Positions 26,217 to 34,520 of a stretch of DNA of 64,000 bases are shown piece after piece; the first letter of the stretch is position 1; each line of letters opens with the position of its first letter. The stretch is from Mycobacterium sp. OTB74 (GTDB lineage Bacteria; Actinomycetota; Actinomycetes; Mycobacteriales; Mycobacteriaceae). The notes under the pieces were generated by a model that saw only the letters and a program-made list of their open reading frames with translations, had not been told where the DNA came from and searched no databases. The DNA is taken from contig NZ_JARXVD010000018.1 of the NCBI RefSeq assembly GCF_029892685.1, forward strand, positions 81,059-145,058, in the 5' to 3' direction. The position numbers and the translations under genes were made by a program.

Positions 26217-27284
26217 ATGGCAGCATTGATGACGATGAGCACCCGTCGTGAACTGCCGCAATCGCCCTACCTGGCCGCCGCCAGTGGTCGTGAACCTGCC
26301 CGGATTCCGGTGTGGATGATGCGCCAAGCCGGCCGATCCCTGCCCGAATACCGGGCACTGCGCGCCACCCACACCATGTTGTCGGCATGCTTCAACCCGG
26401 AGCTGGTATGTGAGATCACCATGCAACCGGTGCGCCGCCATGATGTGGACGCAGCAATCCTGTTTTCCGACATCGTCGTCCCGCTCAAGGCAGCGGGCAT
26501 CGACCTGGACATCGTGCCCGACGTCGGTCCGGTAATCGCTCACCCGATCCGTACCGCCGCCGATGTCCAGGCGGTGAAACCCCTTGAACCCCAGCAGGTT
26601 GAACCCGTCGCGCAGGCGGTCAAGCTACTCACCGCGGAGCTGGACCAGGTGCCGCTGATCGGCTTCGCCGGCGCGCCGTTCACCCTGGCCTCCTACTTGG
26701 TGGAGGGCGGTCCCAGCCGCAACCACGAAAAGACCAAGGCCATGATGCTCGGCGAATCAGCCACCTGGCACGCGCTGATGGACAAGCTCACCGACCTGAC
26801 CATTGAATTCCTACGTGCCCAGCTAGCGGCCGGTGTCGACGCCATCCAGCTTTTCGACTCCTGGGCCGGCACCTTGTCGCTGGCCGACTACCGGAGCCAC
26901 GTGCTGCCGCACAGCTCCCGGGTGTTCGCGACACTCAACGATGAAGGCGTGCCGATGACGCACTTCGGCGTCGGCACCGCTGAGCTGCTGGGTGCCATGG
27001 GGGAGGCCGGCGCGACTGTCGTGGGCGTGGACTGGCGCACCAACCTGGCCGATGCGGCGACCCGGGTACCTAAGGGCAAGGCGCTGCAGGGCAACCTCGA
27101 TCCGGTGGTGCTGCTGGCTGGCTGGCCTGTGGTCGAGCACGAGGTGCGGCGAGTGGTCGAGGATGGCCGGCGAGCCCTTGCGGCCGGTGTCACCGGGCAC
27201 ATCTTCAACCTGGGACACGGCGTGCTGCCGGCCACTGATCCGGGTGTGATCACCGAGGCTGTTGCTCTGGTGCATTCCTTGTGA
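26217..27284 (+). CDS. hemE: Uroporphyrinogen III decarboxylase
   Basis: 355 aa from the first ATG; the start could instead be the third ATG, 18 bp downstream (MSTRRELPQSP), which matches the N-terminus remembered for the M. tuberculosis protein. It removes four acetate carboxyls from uroporphyrinogen III to give coproporphyrinogen III in the cytosol. Signature motifs are the N-terminal PVWMMRQAGRSLPEYR, LFSDIVVPL with its catalytic Asp, and FAGAPFTLASYLVEGG. It heads the heme operon hemE-hemY-hemQ; the stop overlaps the hemY GTG by 4 bp. Confidence 0.97.
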   Translation: MAALMTMSTRRELPQSPYLAAASGREPARIPVWMMRQAGRSLPEYRALRATHTMLSACFNPELVCEITMQPVRRHDVDAAILFSDIVVPLKAAGIDLDIVPDVGPVIAHPIRTAADVQAVKPLEPQQVEPVAQAVKLLTAELDQVPLIGFAGAPFTLASYLVEGGPSRNHEKTKAMMLGESATWHALMDKLTDLTIEFLRAQLAAGVDAIQLFDSWAGTLSLADYRSHVLPHSSRVFATLNDEGVPMTHFGVGTAELLGAMGEAGATVVGVDWRTNLADAATRVPKGKALQGNLDPVVLLAGWPVVEHEVRRVVEDGRRALAAGVTGHIFNLGHGVLPATDPGVITEAVALVHSL

Positions 27285-28645
27285 ACGCACGGGCGGCCAG
27301 AACGTATTGCGTTGTCGGCGGCGGTATTTCGGGACTGGTCGCCGCTTACCGGCTGCGCCAGTCCGATCCGGCGGCCCGCATCACCCTTTTCGATCCCGCC
27401 GACCGGCTCGGTGGCACCCTGCGCACTGAACGGCTGGCCGGCCAGCCGATGGACCTGGGTGCGGAGGCGTTCGTGGCGCGCCGTCCCGAGGTCACGGCGT
27501 TGCTGGCCGAGCTCGGCATCCGGCAGATCGGGACCACCGGGGCCCGTCCGTTGATCTGCAGTGGCGGTCGGTTGCACCAGATGCCATTGGGCACATTGCA
27601 GGGAATCCCGGGACCGTCGACCGTTCTGCGTGGACTGGTCGACGACGCGACACTCGAGCGAGTCACTGCCGAGGCGTCCCAGCCCCTGAGCTGGCAGTAC
27701 GGTGCCGACCCGACCGTGGCGAAGCTGGTCGGTGACCGGTTCGGTGAGCAGGTGGTGACCCGTTCGGTCGATCCGCTGCTGGCCGGGGTGTATGCCGGGT
27801 CGGCGGCCACCATCGGACTGCGTTCGGCGGCTCCCGTGCTGGCGGCTGCGCTGGATCGTGGCGCGCGCAGCTTGACCGACGCGGTCGGCTCGGTGCTGGC
27901 GGCCATACCCCCGGTCACCGGATCGGTGTTCGGCGCGGTCGACGGCGGCTACAGCGTGCTGGTCGACGCGCTGAGCCAGCACGCCCACGCGCACTGGGCC
28001 CAGGTCGGGATCGACAAGCTCGAGCCGACGCAGAATGGCTGGCAGCTCACCGACGACGAGGGCCGCGACTGGCCCGCCGATGCCGTGGTGCTGGCCGTCC
28101 CAGCACCGCGGGTAGTCCGGTTGCTGGCCGACGTCGCACCCGGAAGTGCCGCGGTGGCGCGGATGATTCCGGTGGCCTCGGCCGCGTTGGTGGCCCTGGC
28201 GCTGCCCGGCGGAACGCCGCTGCCGAAGCAGTCCGGGGTGTTGGTCGCGGCCGGAGAACGCTTGCACACCAAGGCAATTACCCTCACTTCGCGGAAGTGG
28301 GGTCGAGGCGGCAACGTCGAGTTGGTGCGGCTGTCGTTCGGCCGTTTCGGTGACGACGTCGCCCGCAATGTTGGTGATGACCGGTTGCTGGAGTGGGCTA
28401 TGGAGGATCTGCGGGCGCTTTTCGGCATCAAGGCTGAACCGGTTGACTACCGGGTGCAGCGCTGGATCGACGCCATGCCGCAGTACGGCCCGGGCCACCC
28501 CGAGCTGGCCACCGAACTGCGCGCAGGCCTGCCGGACGGGCTAGTGGTGGCCGGCGGTTATCTCGACGGTATCGGCGTGCCGGCCTGCGTGGCGGCCGCC
28601 ACCCGGGCGGTCACGGAGTTGGTCGCGGCCGGTTCACGGCGATAG
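27281..28645 (+). CDS. hemY: Coproporphyrinogen III / protoporphyrinogen oxidase (FAD)
   Basis: 454 aa FAD enzyme. The dinucleotide loop CVVGGGISGLVAAYRL is at the N-terminus and the C-terminal FAD motif is VVAGGYLDGIGVPACV. Actinobacterial HemY proteins act on coproporphyrinogen III (also named CgoX), and the downstream coproheme decarboxylase gene supports that reading here. It starts with GTG inside the hemE stop and is followed 14 bp later by hemQ. Ferrochelatase is not in the window. Confidence 0.94.
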   Translation: MNARAARTYCVVGGGISGLVAAYRLRQSDPAARITLFDPADRLGGTLRTERLAGQPMDLGAEAFVARRPEVTALLAELGIRQIGTTGARPLICSGGRLHQMPLGTLQGIPGPSTVLRGLVDDATLERVTAEASQPLSWQYGADPTVAKLVGDRFGEQVVTRSVDPLLAGVYAGSAATIGLRSAAPVLAAALDRGARSLTDAVGSVLAAIPPVTGSVFGAVDGGYSVLVDALSQHAHAHWAQVGIDKLEPTQNGWQLTDDEGRDWPADAVVLAVPAPRVVRLLADVAPGSAAVARMIPVASAALVALALPGGTPLPKQSGVLVAAGERLHTKAITLTSRKWGRGGNVELVRLSFGRFGDDVARNVGDDRLLEWAMEDLRALFGIKAEPVDYRVQRWIDAMPQYGPGHPELATELRAGLPDGLVVAGGYLDGIGVPACVAAATRAVTELVAAGSRR

Positions 28646-28659
28646 GGCACCATAGAAGC

Positions 28660-29361
28660 ATGGCCAAGCTCGACTATGACGCGTTGAATTCCATGACCCG
28701 GTACATGATGATCTCAGTTTTTGCCGTGCAACCTGAGGCGCTGCCCGCGGACGAGGCGACCCGGGCCAAGGTCGCCGAGGAAACGGCGACCTTCCTCAAG
28801 CAGCAAGAGGACAAAGGTGTCGTGGTGCGCGGCCTGTACGACGTGGCCGGGCTCCGGGCGGACGCCGACTTCATGATCTGGACCCACGCCGAGCGGGTCG
28901 AGGACTTGCAGGCCACCTATCGGGGTTTCCGTCGCACTGCCTTGGGCGTGGCCAGCGACCCGGTATGGAGCGTGGTGGCGCTGCACCGCCCGGCCGAGTT
29001 CAACAAGAGCCACGTGCCCGCGTTCATCGCCGGTGAAGACCCCGGCGACTACGTCTGCGTCTACCCGTTCGTGCGGTCGCTGGACTGGTACCTGCTGCCC
29101 GACGAGGACCGGCGCCGCATGCTCGTCGAGCACGGCATGGCCGGCCGCGAATACCCCGACGTGCGGGCCAATACCGTGCCGGCCTTCGCGCTCGGCGACT
29201 ACGAATGGATCCTGGCTTTCGAGGGCCCCGATCTGGCGCGCATCGTCGAGCTGATGTGGAAGCTGCGCTACACCGATGCCCGCCGCCATGTGCGGGAGGA
29301 GACGCCGTTCTTCGTCGGCCCCCGCGTCGGCATCGAGCAGCTGGTTGCCAACCTGCCGTAA
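28660..29361 (+). CDS. hemQ: Coproheme decarboxylase (HemQ/ChdC)
   Basis: 233 aa. The last enzyme of the coproporphyrin-dependent heme route: it converts iron coproporphyrin III to heme b with peroxide, removing two propionate carboxyls. The catalytic Tyr appears as Tyr135 in YVCVYPFVRSLDWYLL, and His158 in RRRMLVEHGMAGREYP fits the heme-iron ligand. The chlorite-dismutase-like fold and length match. Third gene of the hemE operon, and the clearest evidence that this organism makes heme by the coproporphyrin branch. Confidence 0.95.
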   Translation: MAKLDYDALNSMTRYMMISVFAVQPEALPADEATRAKVAEETATFLKQQEDKGVVVRGLYDVAGLRADADFMIWTHAERVEDLQATYRGFRRTALGVASDPVWSVVALHRPAEFNKSHVPAFIAGEDPGDYVCVYPFVRSLDWYLLPDEDRRRMLVEHGMAGREYPDVRANTVPAFALGDYEWILAFEGPDLARIVELMWKLRYTDARRHVREETPFFVGPRVGIEQLVANLP

Positions 29362-29376
29362 CCGCCCGGCGGTTGC

Positions 29377-29823
29377 TCAAGCGGTATCAGGAGCGGTGCC
29401 GTCCAACAATCGTCTGTGCAATTCCGTTGTGAGTAAATGGATTTCACGTGTCAGATCGGTGTTGGTCTTGAGTTCGAGCTCCTGTGTCTGGAAGTCGTGA
29501 TCGGCCTTGTTTTGTTGGAACTCGGCTTGGCGGTTCTGCCCGATCATGACGAACGTCGACAGAAAGATGGCCTCCAGTGAGACCACCAGAGTCAGCGTGG
29601 GCCACGGACTGCGTTCGAAGTACAACATCCATACAGCGAACAGCACGGCATGGATGTAAACGAAGCTCATCGAGCCCGCGAAGGCGGTGATCCGGTCGGC
29701 CAGTCGCAGCTGCAGGCTCTGGTTGCGTTTGATGGCTTCCTGGATCACCGCCGGGTGATGGCTGGCGTCTGAGTTCCTCAGCGAATGCGCAATTGAGCGC
29801 TGGCGATCGCTCTTCTCGTTCAT
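29377..29823 (-). CDS. DUF1003 membrane protein
   Basis: 148 aa. DUF1003 pattern: an amphipathic start, then two membrane helices (FAGSMSFVYIHAVLFAVWML and PTLTLVVSLEAIFLSTFVMI) joined by a short Pro/Trp loop. Next comes the conserved MIGQNRQAEFQQNKADHDF stretch and a polar coiled-coil tail. Function unknown; neighbours in other genomes are often stress or cation-related. It starts 4 bp after the HdeD-like stop, so the two are one operon. Confidence 0.87.
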   Translation of the reverse strand: MNEKSDRQRSIAHSLRNSDASHHPAVIQEAIKRNQSLQLRLADRITAFAGSMSFVYIHAVLFAVWMLYFERSPWPTLTLVVSLEAIFLSTFVMIGQNRQAEFQQNKADHDFQTQELELKTNTDLTREIHLLTTELHRRLLDGTAPDTA

Positions 29824-29827
29824 CGGA

Positions 29828-30466
29828 TCACGCGACGGCGGTATCGCCTCGAAGATCGGCTACGGCCGTCACGCCCTTGCCGACTTTGAGGACCAGAAAT
29901 GCGGAACTGATCTGTCCCACACCGTGAATGAGGGCACCCGCGGCTACCCATGACACCAGTACCACAACAGAGACGTCCCAAGAACCGGCCGCCCAGAATC
30001 CGATGCCGATCTCGGCAATACCGACGAGCAGCAGCACCCACCAGCCGGGCGCCTTGCTGGCGGTGAACGCAGAGGCGACGTCGAACACGCCGCGGAAGAT
30101 GAAGTAGAAACTCATCACCGCGGCCAACCCGACGAACGTGTCATCGGGCCTGATGAATGCCATTACGCCGACGACGACGAACAGCACTGCGAGTAGTCCG
30201 TGCAGGATTCGCCAGCCGCGCGACGGCGTCACCGCGGTGATCATCACTTCGTTCGCGGCCGCGGCAAAGCAGAAGACACCGAACAGCACCGCAATTGCGG
30301 CGATGGTGGTGTAGTCGAAACGAAGTATCACGATTGCGATGACTATCCAAGCGGTGCCGGTGATCAGTAGTAGCCACCAGTGTTTGGTTTGGGCGGCGAG
30401 ATCGTCGAGTGCCTCGTCGAACAATCCGAATGGTTTCGCGGAACGGGGACGGGTTGCTGTGGTCAT
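29828..30466 (-). CDS. HdeD-family (DUF308) membrane protein
   Basis: 212 aa with six predicted membrane spans in three hairpins (WWLLLITGTAWIVIAIVIL, AIAVLFGVFCFAAAANEV, ILHGLLAVLFVVVGVMAF and others), typical of HdeD/DUF308 proteins associated with acid resistance in enterobacteria. The ATG at MTTATRP is chosen because GGGAGAA precedes it; the upstream frame is intergenic. First gene of a two-gene operon with the DUF1003 protein. Stress-response role is inferred from the family only. Confidence 0.85.
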   Translation of the reverse strand: MTTATRPRSAKPFGLFDEALDDLAAQTKHWWLLLITGTAWIVIAIVILRFDYTTIAAIAVLFGVFCFAAAANEVMITAVTPSRGWRILHGLLAVLFVVVGVMAFIRPDDTFVGLAAVMSFYFIFRGVFDVASAFTASKAPGWWVLLLVGIAEIGIGFWAAGSWDVSVVVLVSWVAAGALIHGVGQISSAFLVLKVGKGVTAVADLRGDTAVA

Positions 30467-30503
30467 GGTTTCTCCCGGGATTGGTGGTGAATATCGGGAT
30501 CGC

Positions 30504-30530
30504 TTGCGAATATATTGTCGCGCTTCGCAA
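30504..30530. promoter_or_regulatory. Inverted repeat between the HdeD-like and MaoC genes
   Basis: TTGCGAA, 13 bp, TTCGCAA: perfect 7-bp arms about 40 bp upstream of the HdeD-like start in an A+T-rich stretch. It is a candidate operator. The remaining 290-bp intergenic region up to the MaoC start shows nothing else recognisable. Confidence 0.35.
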
Positions 30531-30756
30531 TACACCGGGTATTGTTCCTGAGTACAAATTTGACGCGATGTTGGTGTTTGTCAGCACATTGTCGATGCCG
30601 CTTGACGGTCAGCAGGCGGCAATGGGCATTCGCGGGCGTCTCTCGGCCGGACGGTGGCCACCACTGTTCGCGGCTACAGCATCGCAGCCCCGTTGTTGTT
30701 CTGCATCACAACGACTTTCGGGCCACCAATCCGCACCATTGAGGGGGAGGTCTGGC

Positions 30757-31209
30757 ATGACTACCGTTCTCGAGGAACCCGCGGATCTGCTCAAATTTGT
30801 CGGCCAGGTGGTCGGCACAACTTCGTGGATGACTGTCACCCAGCGTCAGGTCGATCTTTTTGCCGAGGCCACCGGCGATCGTCAGTGGATACACACCGAT
30901 CCGAAGCGGGCGGCGACGGGGCCGTTCAGGGGCCGTATCGCGCATTGTTACCTCGCGCTTTCGCTTGCGCCCGTGGTGATTTCAGAAGTTGTGCAAATCC
31001 GTGAGTTGACCACCACGTTGAACTACGGGCTGAACCGAGTACGGTTTCCGGCCCCGATTCCGGTGGGTGCGCAGATTCGGGCCGAAGTCAGGGTGCTCAG
31101 CGTCCAACAGAAGATTTCCGGCGTGGAAGCCATGTTTGCGCTGACTTTCGAAATCGACGGCGATTCCCGTCCCGCTTGTGTCGCCGACGTCATCATGCTT
31201 TACCCATGA
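30757..31209 (+). CDS. MaoC-like (R)-specific enoyl-CoA hydratase
   Basis: 150 aa single hot-dog domain. The hydratase-2 motif appears as FAEATGDRQWIHTDP, with catalytic Asp and His spaced as in MaoC/PhaJ proteins, followed by PFRGRIAHCYLALSLAP. It would hydrate trans-2-enoyl-CoA to (R)-3-hydroxyacyl-CoA. A strong GGGGGAGG precedes the chosen ATG by 6 bp; the open frame further upstream is not coding. Single gene, converging on the DUF2252 gene. The substrate chain length is unknown. Confidence 0.88.
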   Translation: MTTVLEEPADLLKFVGQVVGTTSWMTVTQRQVDLFAEATGDRQWIHTDPKRAATGPFRGRIAHCYLALSLAPVVISEVVQIRELTTTLNYGLNRVRFPAPIPVGAQIRAEVRVLSVQQKISGVEAMFALTFEIDGDSRPACVADVIMLYP

Positions 31210-31223
31210 CGGCTGCCACCCGA

Positions 31224-32603
31224 CTACAGGTCTGATTCGGCAGTCACCCGCCCGGCATCGACTGCCGCGCGCAGCGCGGCGTAGTCGCGATCGTTCTGGT
31301 CGGCATAGGCCTCGGCGAATTGGACGAACGCGGTGTCGACGGCGTCACTGGTGCCGAGATAACCGGCGATCGCGACGCGATCGCCGGTGCGAGCGTGAGC
31401 TCGGGCCAGCGCGTAACCACAGGACCGTCCGTAGTCCGCGAGCAGTTTCGGGCTCGAGGTCTGCACGGCGACCGCTCCCTTCCAGTCGTGCAGCTGGCGC
31501 ACGTAATAGTCAGCCTCATGGCCGTCGGGGCCGACGGCGTGCAACCATCCCAAAAGGATGTCGCTGCTGGCCTGCATAAGTCGTTGTCCGACCGAAACCC
31601 GTTGTCCGGCATCGGAATATTCGCTGGCGCCGATGAATTGTGCCAGCACCGATGGCTGAGCCTCCTTTACCTGCAGCAGCAAGGGGTCGTCATTGTCGCG
31701 GCCGACCAGCAACACCACCCAGGCGCGCAGACCCACGCTGCCCACCCCGACAACCTTGCGCGCCATGCTCAGGTACTGGAAGCGTTCGATGAGCGGGCGG
31801 CGGCTGGCTTCCAGGCTGTCGATGTACTTCTCCATGAATGCGCCCATGTGCTCCTCGTATTGGTGTGCCCGGTCGGCGCCGACCAGTTCGGCGATGGGTA
31901 CCACCAGCGGTGGATGGCTGACCAGCTTGATCTGTCCGTCGACCGTTTCGGTCAGTTTCGAAACGGCCTCCAAACTGTCGTGCGTACGGGCCTTGGCCGC
32001 CGTCTGCTCGATGGCCCGCCCGAACTTGGTGTTGACACTGGCCTGCAGTTCGTCGTCGATGGTGATTTGGCTGTACCAGACGTCGAGTTCCCGCATCGCG
32101 GCGAGTTCTTGCATGTGTGAGCGGTAAGCGCCGGCGCAACTGCGCACCACGTGGTCGCGGTCGGCAGTGTGGAATCCATTGGTACGTGCGGCAATTGCCA
32201 GGCTGGCGACCAACCGCTTGACGTCCCATTCCCACGGCCCGGGCAACGTTTCGTCGAAGTCGTTCACGTCGAAGACCAGGTTGCGTTCGGGAGAAGCGAA
32301 CAGACCGAAGTTGGACAGGTGGGCATCGCCGCACAGCTGAGCGCTCAATCCGGTATGCGGTCCTGCGGCAAGATCGGCTGCCATGATCAGTGCCGCGCCC
32401 CGGAAGAACGCCAGCGGTGAGGTGAGCATGCGCCCGTATCGGATTGGAATGAGCTCGGCGATCCGGGACGTGGCCTGAGATTGGAGTAGTTCCACCGGAT
32501 CCGCCCGGTCACTTGGGCAGTGCAGCTCGCCCAATGCTGCCCGGGGTAACTCTGAACGGGCGGCTTTACCTGCGTCGTGGTGTTCTTGCACCGACTGATA
32601 CAT
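31224..32603 (-). CDS. DUF2252 protein (kinase-like fold)
   Basis: 459 aa. The DUF2252 hallmark is visible: FFRGAALIMAADLA, then CGDAHLSNFGLFASPE and VFDVNDFDETLPGPWEWD. These resemble the catalytic HxDxxxxN and DxD segments of aminoglycoside phosphotransferase-like kinases. Activity has not been established for the family. The ATG beginning YQSVQEHH is used because GGAAGGTG lies upstream. Divergent from the PucR-type regulator, which may control it. Confidence 0.85.
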   Translation of the reverse strand: MYQSVQEHHDAGKAARSELPRAALGELHCPSDRADPVELLQSQATSRIAELIPIRYGRMLTSPLAFFRGAALIMAADLAAGPHTGLSAQLCGDAHLSNFGLFASPERNLVFDVNDFDETLPGPWEWDVKRLVASLAIAARTNGFHTADRDHVVRSCAGAYRSHMQELAAMRELDVWYSQITIDDELQASVNTKFGRAIEQTAAKARTHDSLEAVSKLTETVDGQIKLVSHPPLVVPIAELVGADRAHQYEEHMGAFMEKYIDSLEASRRPLIERFQYLSMARKVVGVGSVGLRAWVVLLVGRDNDDPLLLQVKEAQPSVLAQFIGASEYSDAGQRVSVGQRLMQASSDILLGWLHAVGPDGHEADYYVRQLHDWKGAVAVQTSSPKLLADYGRSCGYALARAHARTGDRVAIAGYLGTSDAVDTAFVQFAEAYADQNDRDYAALRAAVDAGRVTAESDL

Positions 32604-32729
32604 GACTGTCACCTTCCGCTCGGATGGTTTGATATTGCGCCTGCGGTGCAGCGAGTGTCGATGGAACCGGAGACAAAGATCAGCGCAGACCGATGTTCGA
32701 ATAGCCAACGTGACCGCCATTTTTGCGCT

Positions 32730-32735
32730 TAGGCT
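32730..32735 (+). promoter_or_regulatory. -10 element of the PucR-type regulator gene
   Basis: TAGGCT, followed 8 bp later by the first of three consecutive GTG codons; fits a leaderless start. Confidence 0.4.
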
Positions 32736-32743
32736 CGGTTACC

Positions 32744-33922
32744 GTGGTGGTGGGAACCGAAGCTCAGATCAAGAAACTCGGGTCGATGTTGGTACACCGA
32801 CTCGATGAGATCGGGCGCAATGTGACCGCGTCGATACGGTCGAACGTGGAGTTCTACAAGGCCAACAGCCTGGTCCCCGAAGCTGAACTGCTCAAGAGTA
32901 CTTGCGACAACATCGGCTTCCTGTTCACCAGCGTGACCACCGGGCAGCCGTTCGACACCTCGCCGGCCGCCGACACGGGAACCAGGCGTGCTGCCGCCGG
33001 CGTCCCGCTCCCCGCGGTGATGGCGGCCTTCCGGGTGGCCTCACACACGATGTGGGACACCATGGTCGAGATTGCCAACGCGCATCCGGAGATCAGCCGC
33101 GACGCGGTGCTGCAGGCGACCGAGCTGATGTGGCAGGCGCAGGACCTCTACACCGACGCGATGGCCGATGCGTACCGCCACAAGGCGGTCCAGATGGCCA
33201 CCGACGACTCAGCCGAACGTTCGGCGCTGACGGAGGCGCTGCTGCAATCGCGGCTCAGCGACGACCGCAGTCTGTGGGAGGTTGCGCAGCTGTTGCGCAT
33301 TCCGCAGCGGGGCCCGTTCGTAGTCATCGCGGCGGTCTGTCCGGAGATCGGGAAGCAGGCGTTGCCGGGTGTCGCCGCCAGGCTCCGCAGCCTGGATGTT
33401 CGCTCGGCGTGGCGATTGCTGCCCGATATGCAGACCGGCATCGCCCACGTGCCGTCGAAAACCGAACATACGGCGATGCTGGACCTACTGAACAAGGTTG
33501 CCGTCGACCGCATCGGGGTGAGCCCGCAATTCGAAGACTTGGCCGACACCGCCCAATCGCTGCGGTACGCCCGGGTGGCTGCCTACGCCGGCCGCCCGGC
33601 GGGCGTCACCGTGTTCGAGGATTCCGTGCTGGCAGTCGCCGCGGTCAGCGCGCCCGAGGTGACGACCAAGGTGGCGCAGATCGTTCTCGGCACGTTCGAC
33701 GATCTGAGTCCCGAGGAACGCGAGGTCCTGCTCGACACTTTTCGTCGATGGGTGCAGAACAAGGGATCCATGTCTGCCACCGCCGAGCAGATGTACTGCC
33801 ACCCCAACACGGTGCGATACCGATTGCATCGGATCGAAGAGCGCACCGGTCGATCTCTTTCGGTGCCAAACGAACTCGCCGAACTGTGTCTGGCTTTCGA
33901 GATCCGTTGGAACAGCTGGTAA
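32744..33922 (+). CDS. PucR-family transcriptional regulator
   Basis: 392 aa. The N-terminal part (about residues 1-140) is an all-helical sensor-like region, the middle resembles a GGDEF-like degenerate domain, and the C-terminus is the PucR HTH_30 (MSATAEQMYCHPNTVRYRLHRIEE), with a typical final Leu-rich helix. The family regulates purine, amino acid or alkane use, mostly as activators. Three GTG codons in a row leave the start uncertain by two residues; a TTG 21 bp upstream is also open. Divergent from the DUF2252 gene, which is the natural candidate target. Confidence 0.85.
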   Translation: MVVGTEAQIKKLGSMLVHRLDEIGRNVTASIRSNVEFYKANSLVPEAELLKSTCDNIGFLFTSVTTGQPFDTSPAADTGTRRAAAGVPLPAVMAAFRVASHTMWDTMVEIANAHPEISRDAVLQATELMWQAQDLYTDAMADAYRHKAVQMATDDSAERSALTEALLQSRLSDDRSLWEVAQLLRIPQRGPFVVIAAVCPEIGKQALPGVAARLRSLDVRSAWRLLPDMQTGIAHVPSKTEHTAMLDLLNKVAVDRIGVSPQFEDLADTAQSLRYARVAAYAGRPAGVTVFEDSVLAVAAVSAPEVTTKVAQIVLGTFDDLSPEEREVLLDTFRRWVQNKGSMSATAEQMYCHPNTVRYRLHRIEERTGRSLSVPNELAELCLAFEIRWNSW

Positions 33923-34055
33923 CTCACCACCGCGGGAATGCTCGTGTAATCCGAGACACGATTTTCGTCTGATCGTTGTTTACGAGGACAACGACCGGGC
34001 CGGAGCACGGGCTTAGCATTTTCCGGTAGCCATCACACTGCCGAAGGAGCGACCC

Positions 34056-34481
34056 ATGCCCAGCAAACTCAGCGAGCAGTTCGACAAGATTTCTGACCGC
34101 GCACACGAAGCTTCCGACAAGTTGAAGGATTCCGCGGAAAACGCCAAGGACCGCCTCGCGGCCGATGCCCAGAGTGCCCATGACCACGCCGTCGCGAGCG
34201 CCGACCGGTTGTCACAGAAGGCCGATGCCGCGCATGACAAGGCGGCGTCACGCTGGCATGAGGTTCGGCTGAATTGGCAGACGCACGTGGCCAAGGCGCA
34301 TGCCGATATCGACCGGAAGGAAGCCGAACGCGACGCGAAACGCGCAGAGCACGACGCCAAGCACGCCGAGGACTACGCTGTGGATGCGATTGATTTCGCC
34401 CTCGCCGCAATCGACGAGGCCCAGGCGGCCGTCCTCGACGCAATGTACGCACGCGCCAACGCCGTCGCACTCAGTTCCTGA
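34056..34481 (+). CDS. Amphipathic alpha-helical protein, function unknown
   Basis: 141 aa, almost entirely Ala, Asp, Lys, Glu and His, with a heptad/hendecad-like pattern (FDKISDRAHEASDKLKDSAE). It has no Cys, Pro only at residue 2, and no signal peptide. This looks like one long helix that forms a coiled coil or coats a membrane or polymer surface, in the manner of apolipoprotein- or LEA-like stress proteins. The C-terminal third is more hydrophobic (VDAIDFALAAIDEAQAAVLD). GAAGGAG lies before the ATG. It is 39 bp upstream of the glucosidase gene, possibly co-transcribed. Confidence 0.75.
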   Translation: MPSKLSEQFDKISDRAHEASDKLKDSAENAKDRLAADAQSAHDHAVASADRLSQKADAAHDKAASRWHEVRLNWQTHVAKAHADIDRKEAERDAKRAEHDAKHAEDYAVDAIDFALAAIDEAQAAVLDAMYARANAVALSS

Positions 34482-34520
34482 CCGGCGACACCCGGCGCCG
34501 GACGCGTCCGGAGGTGTTCA

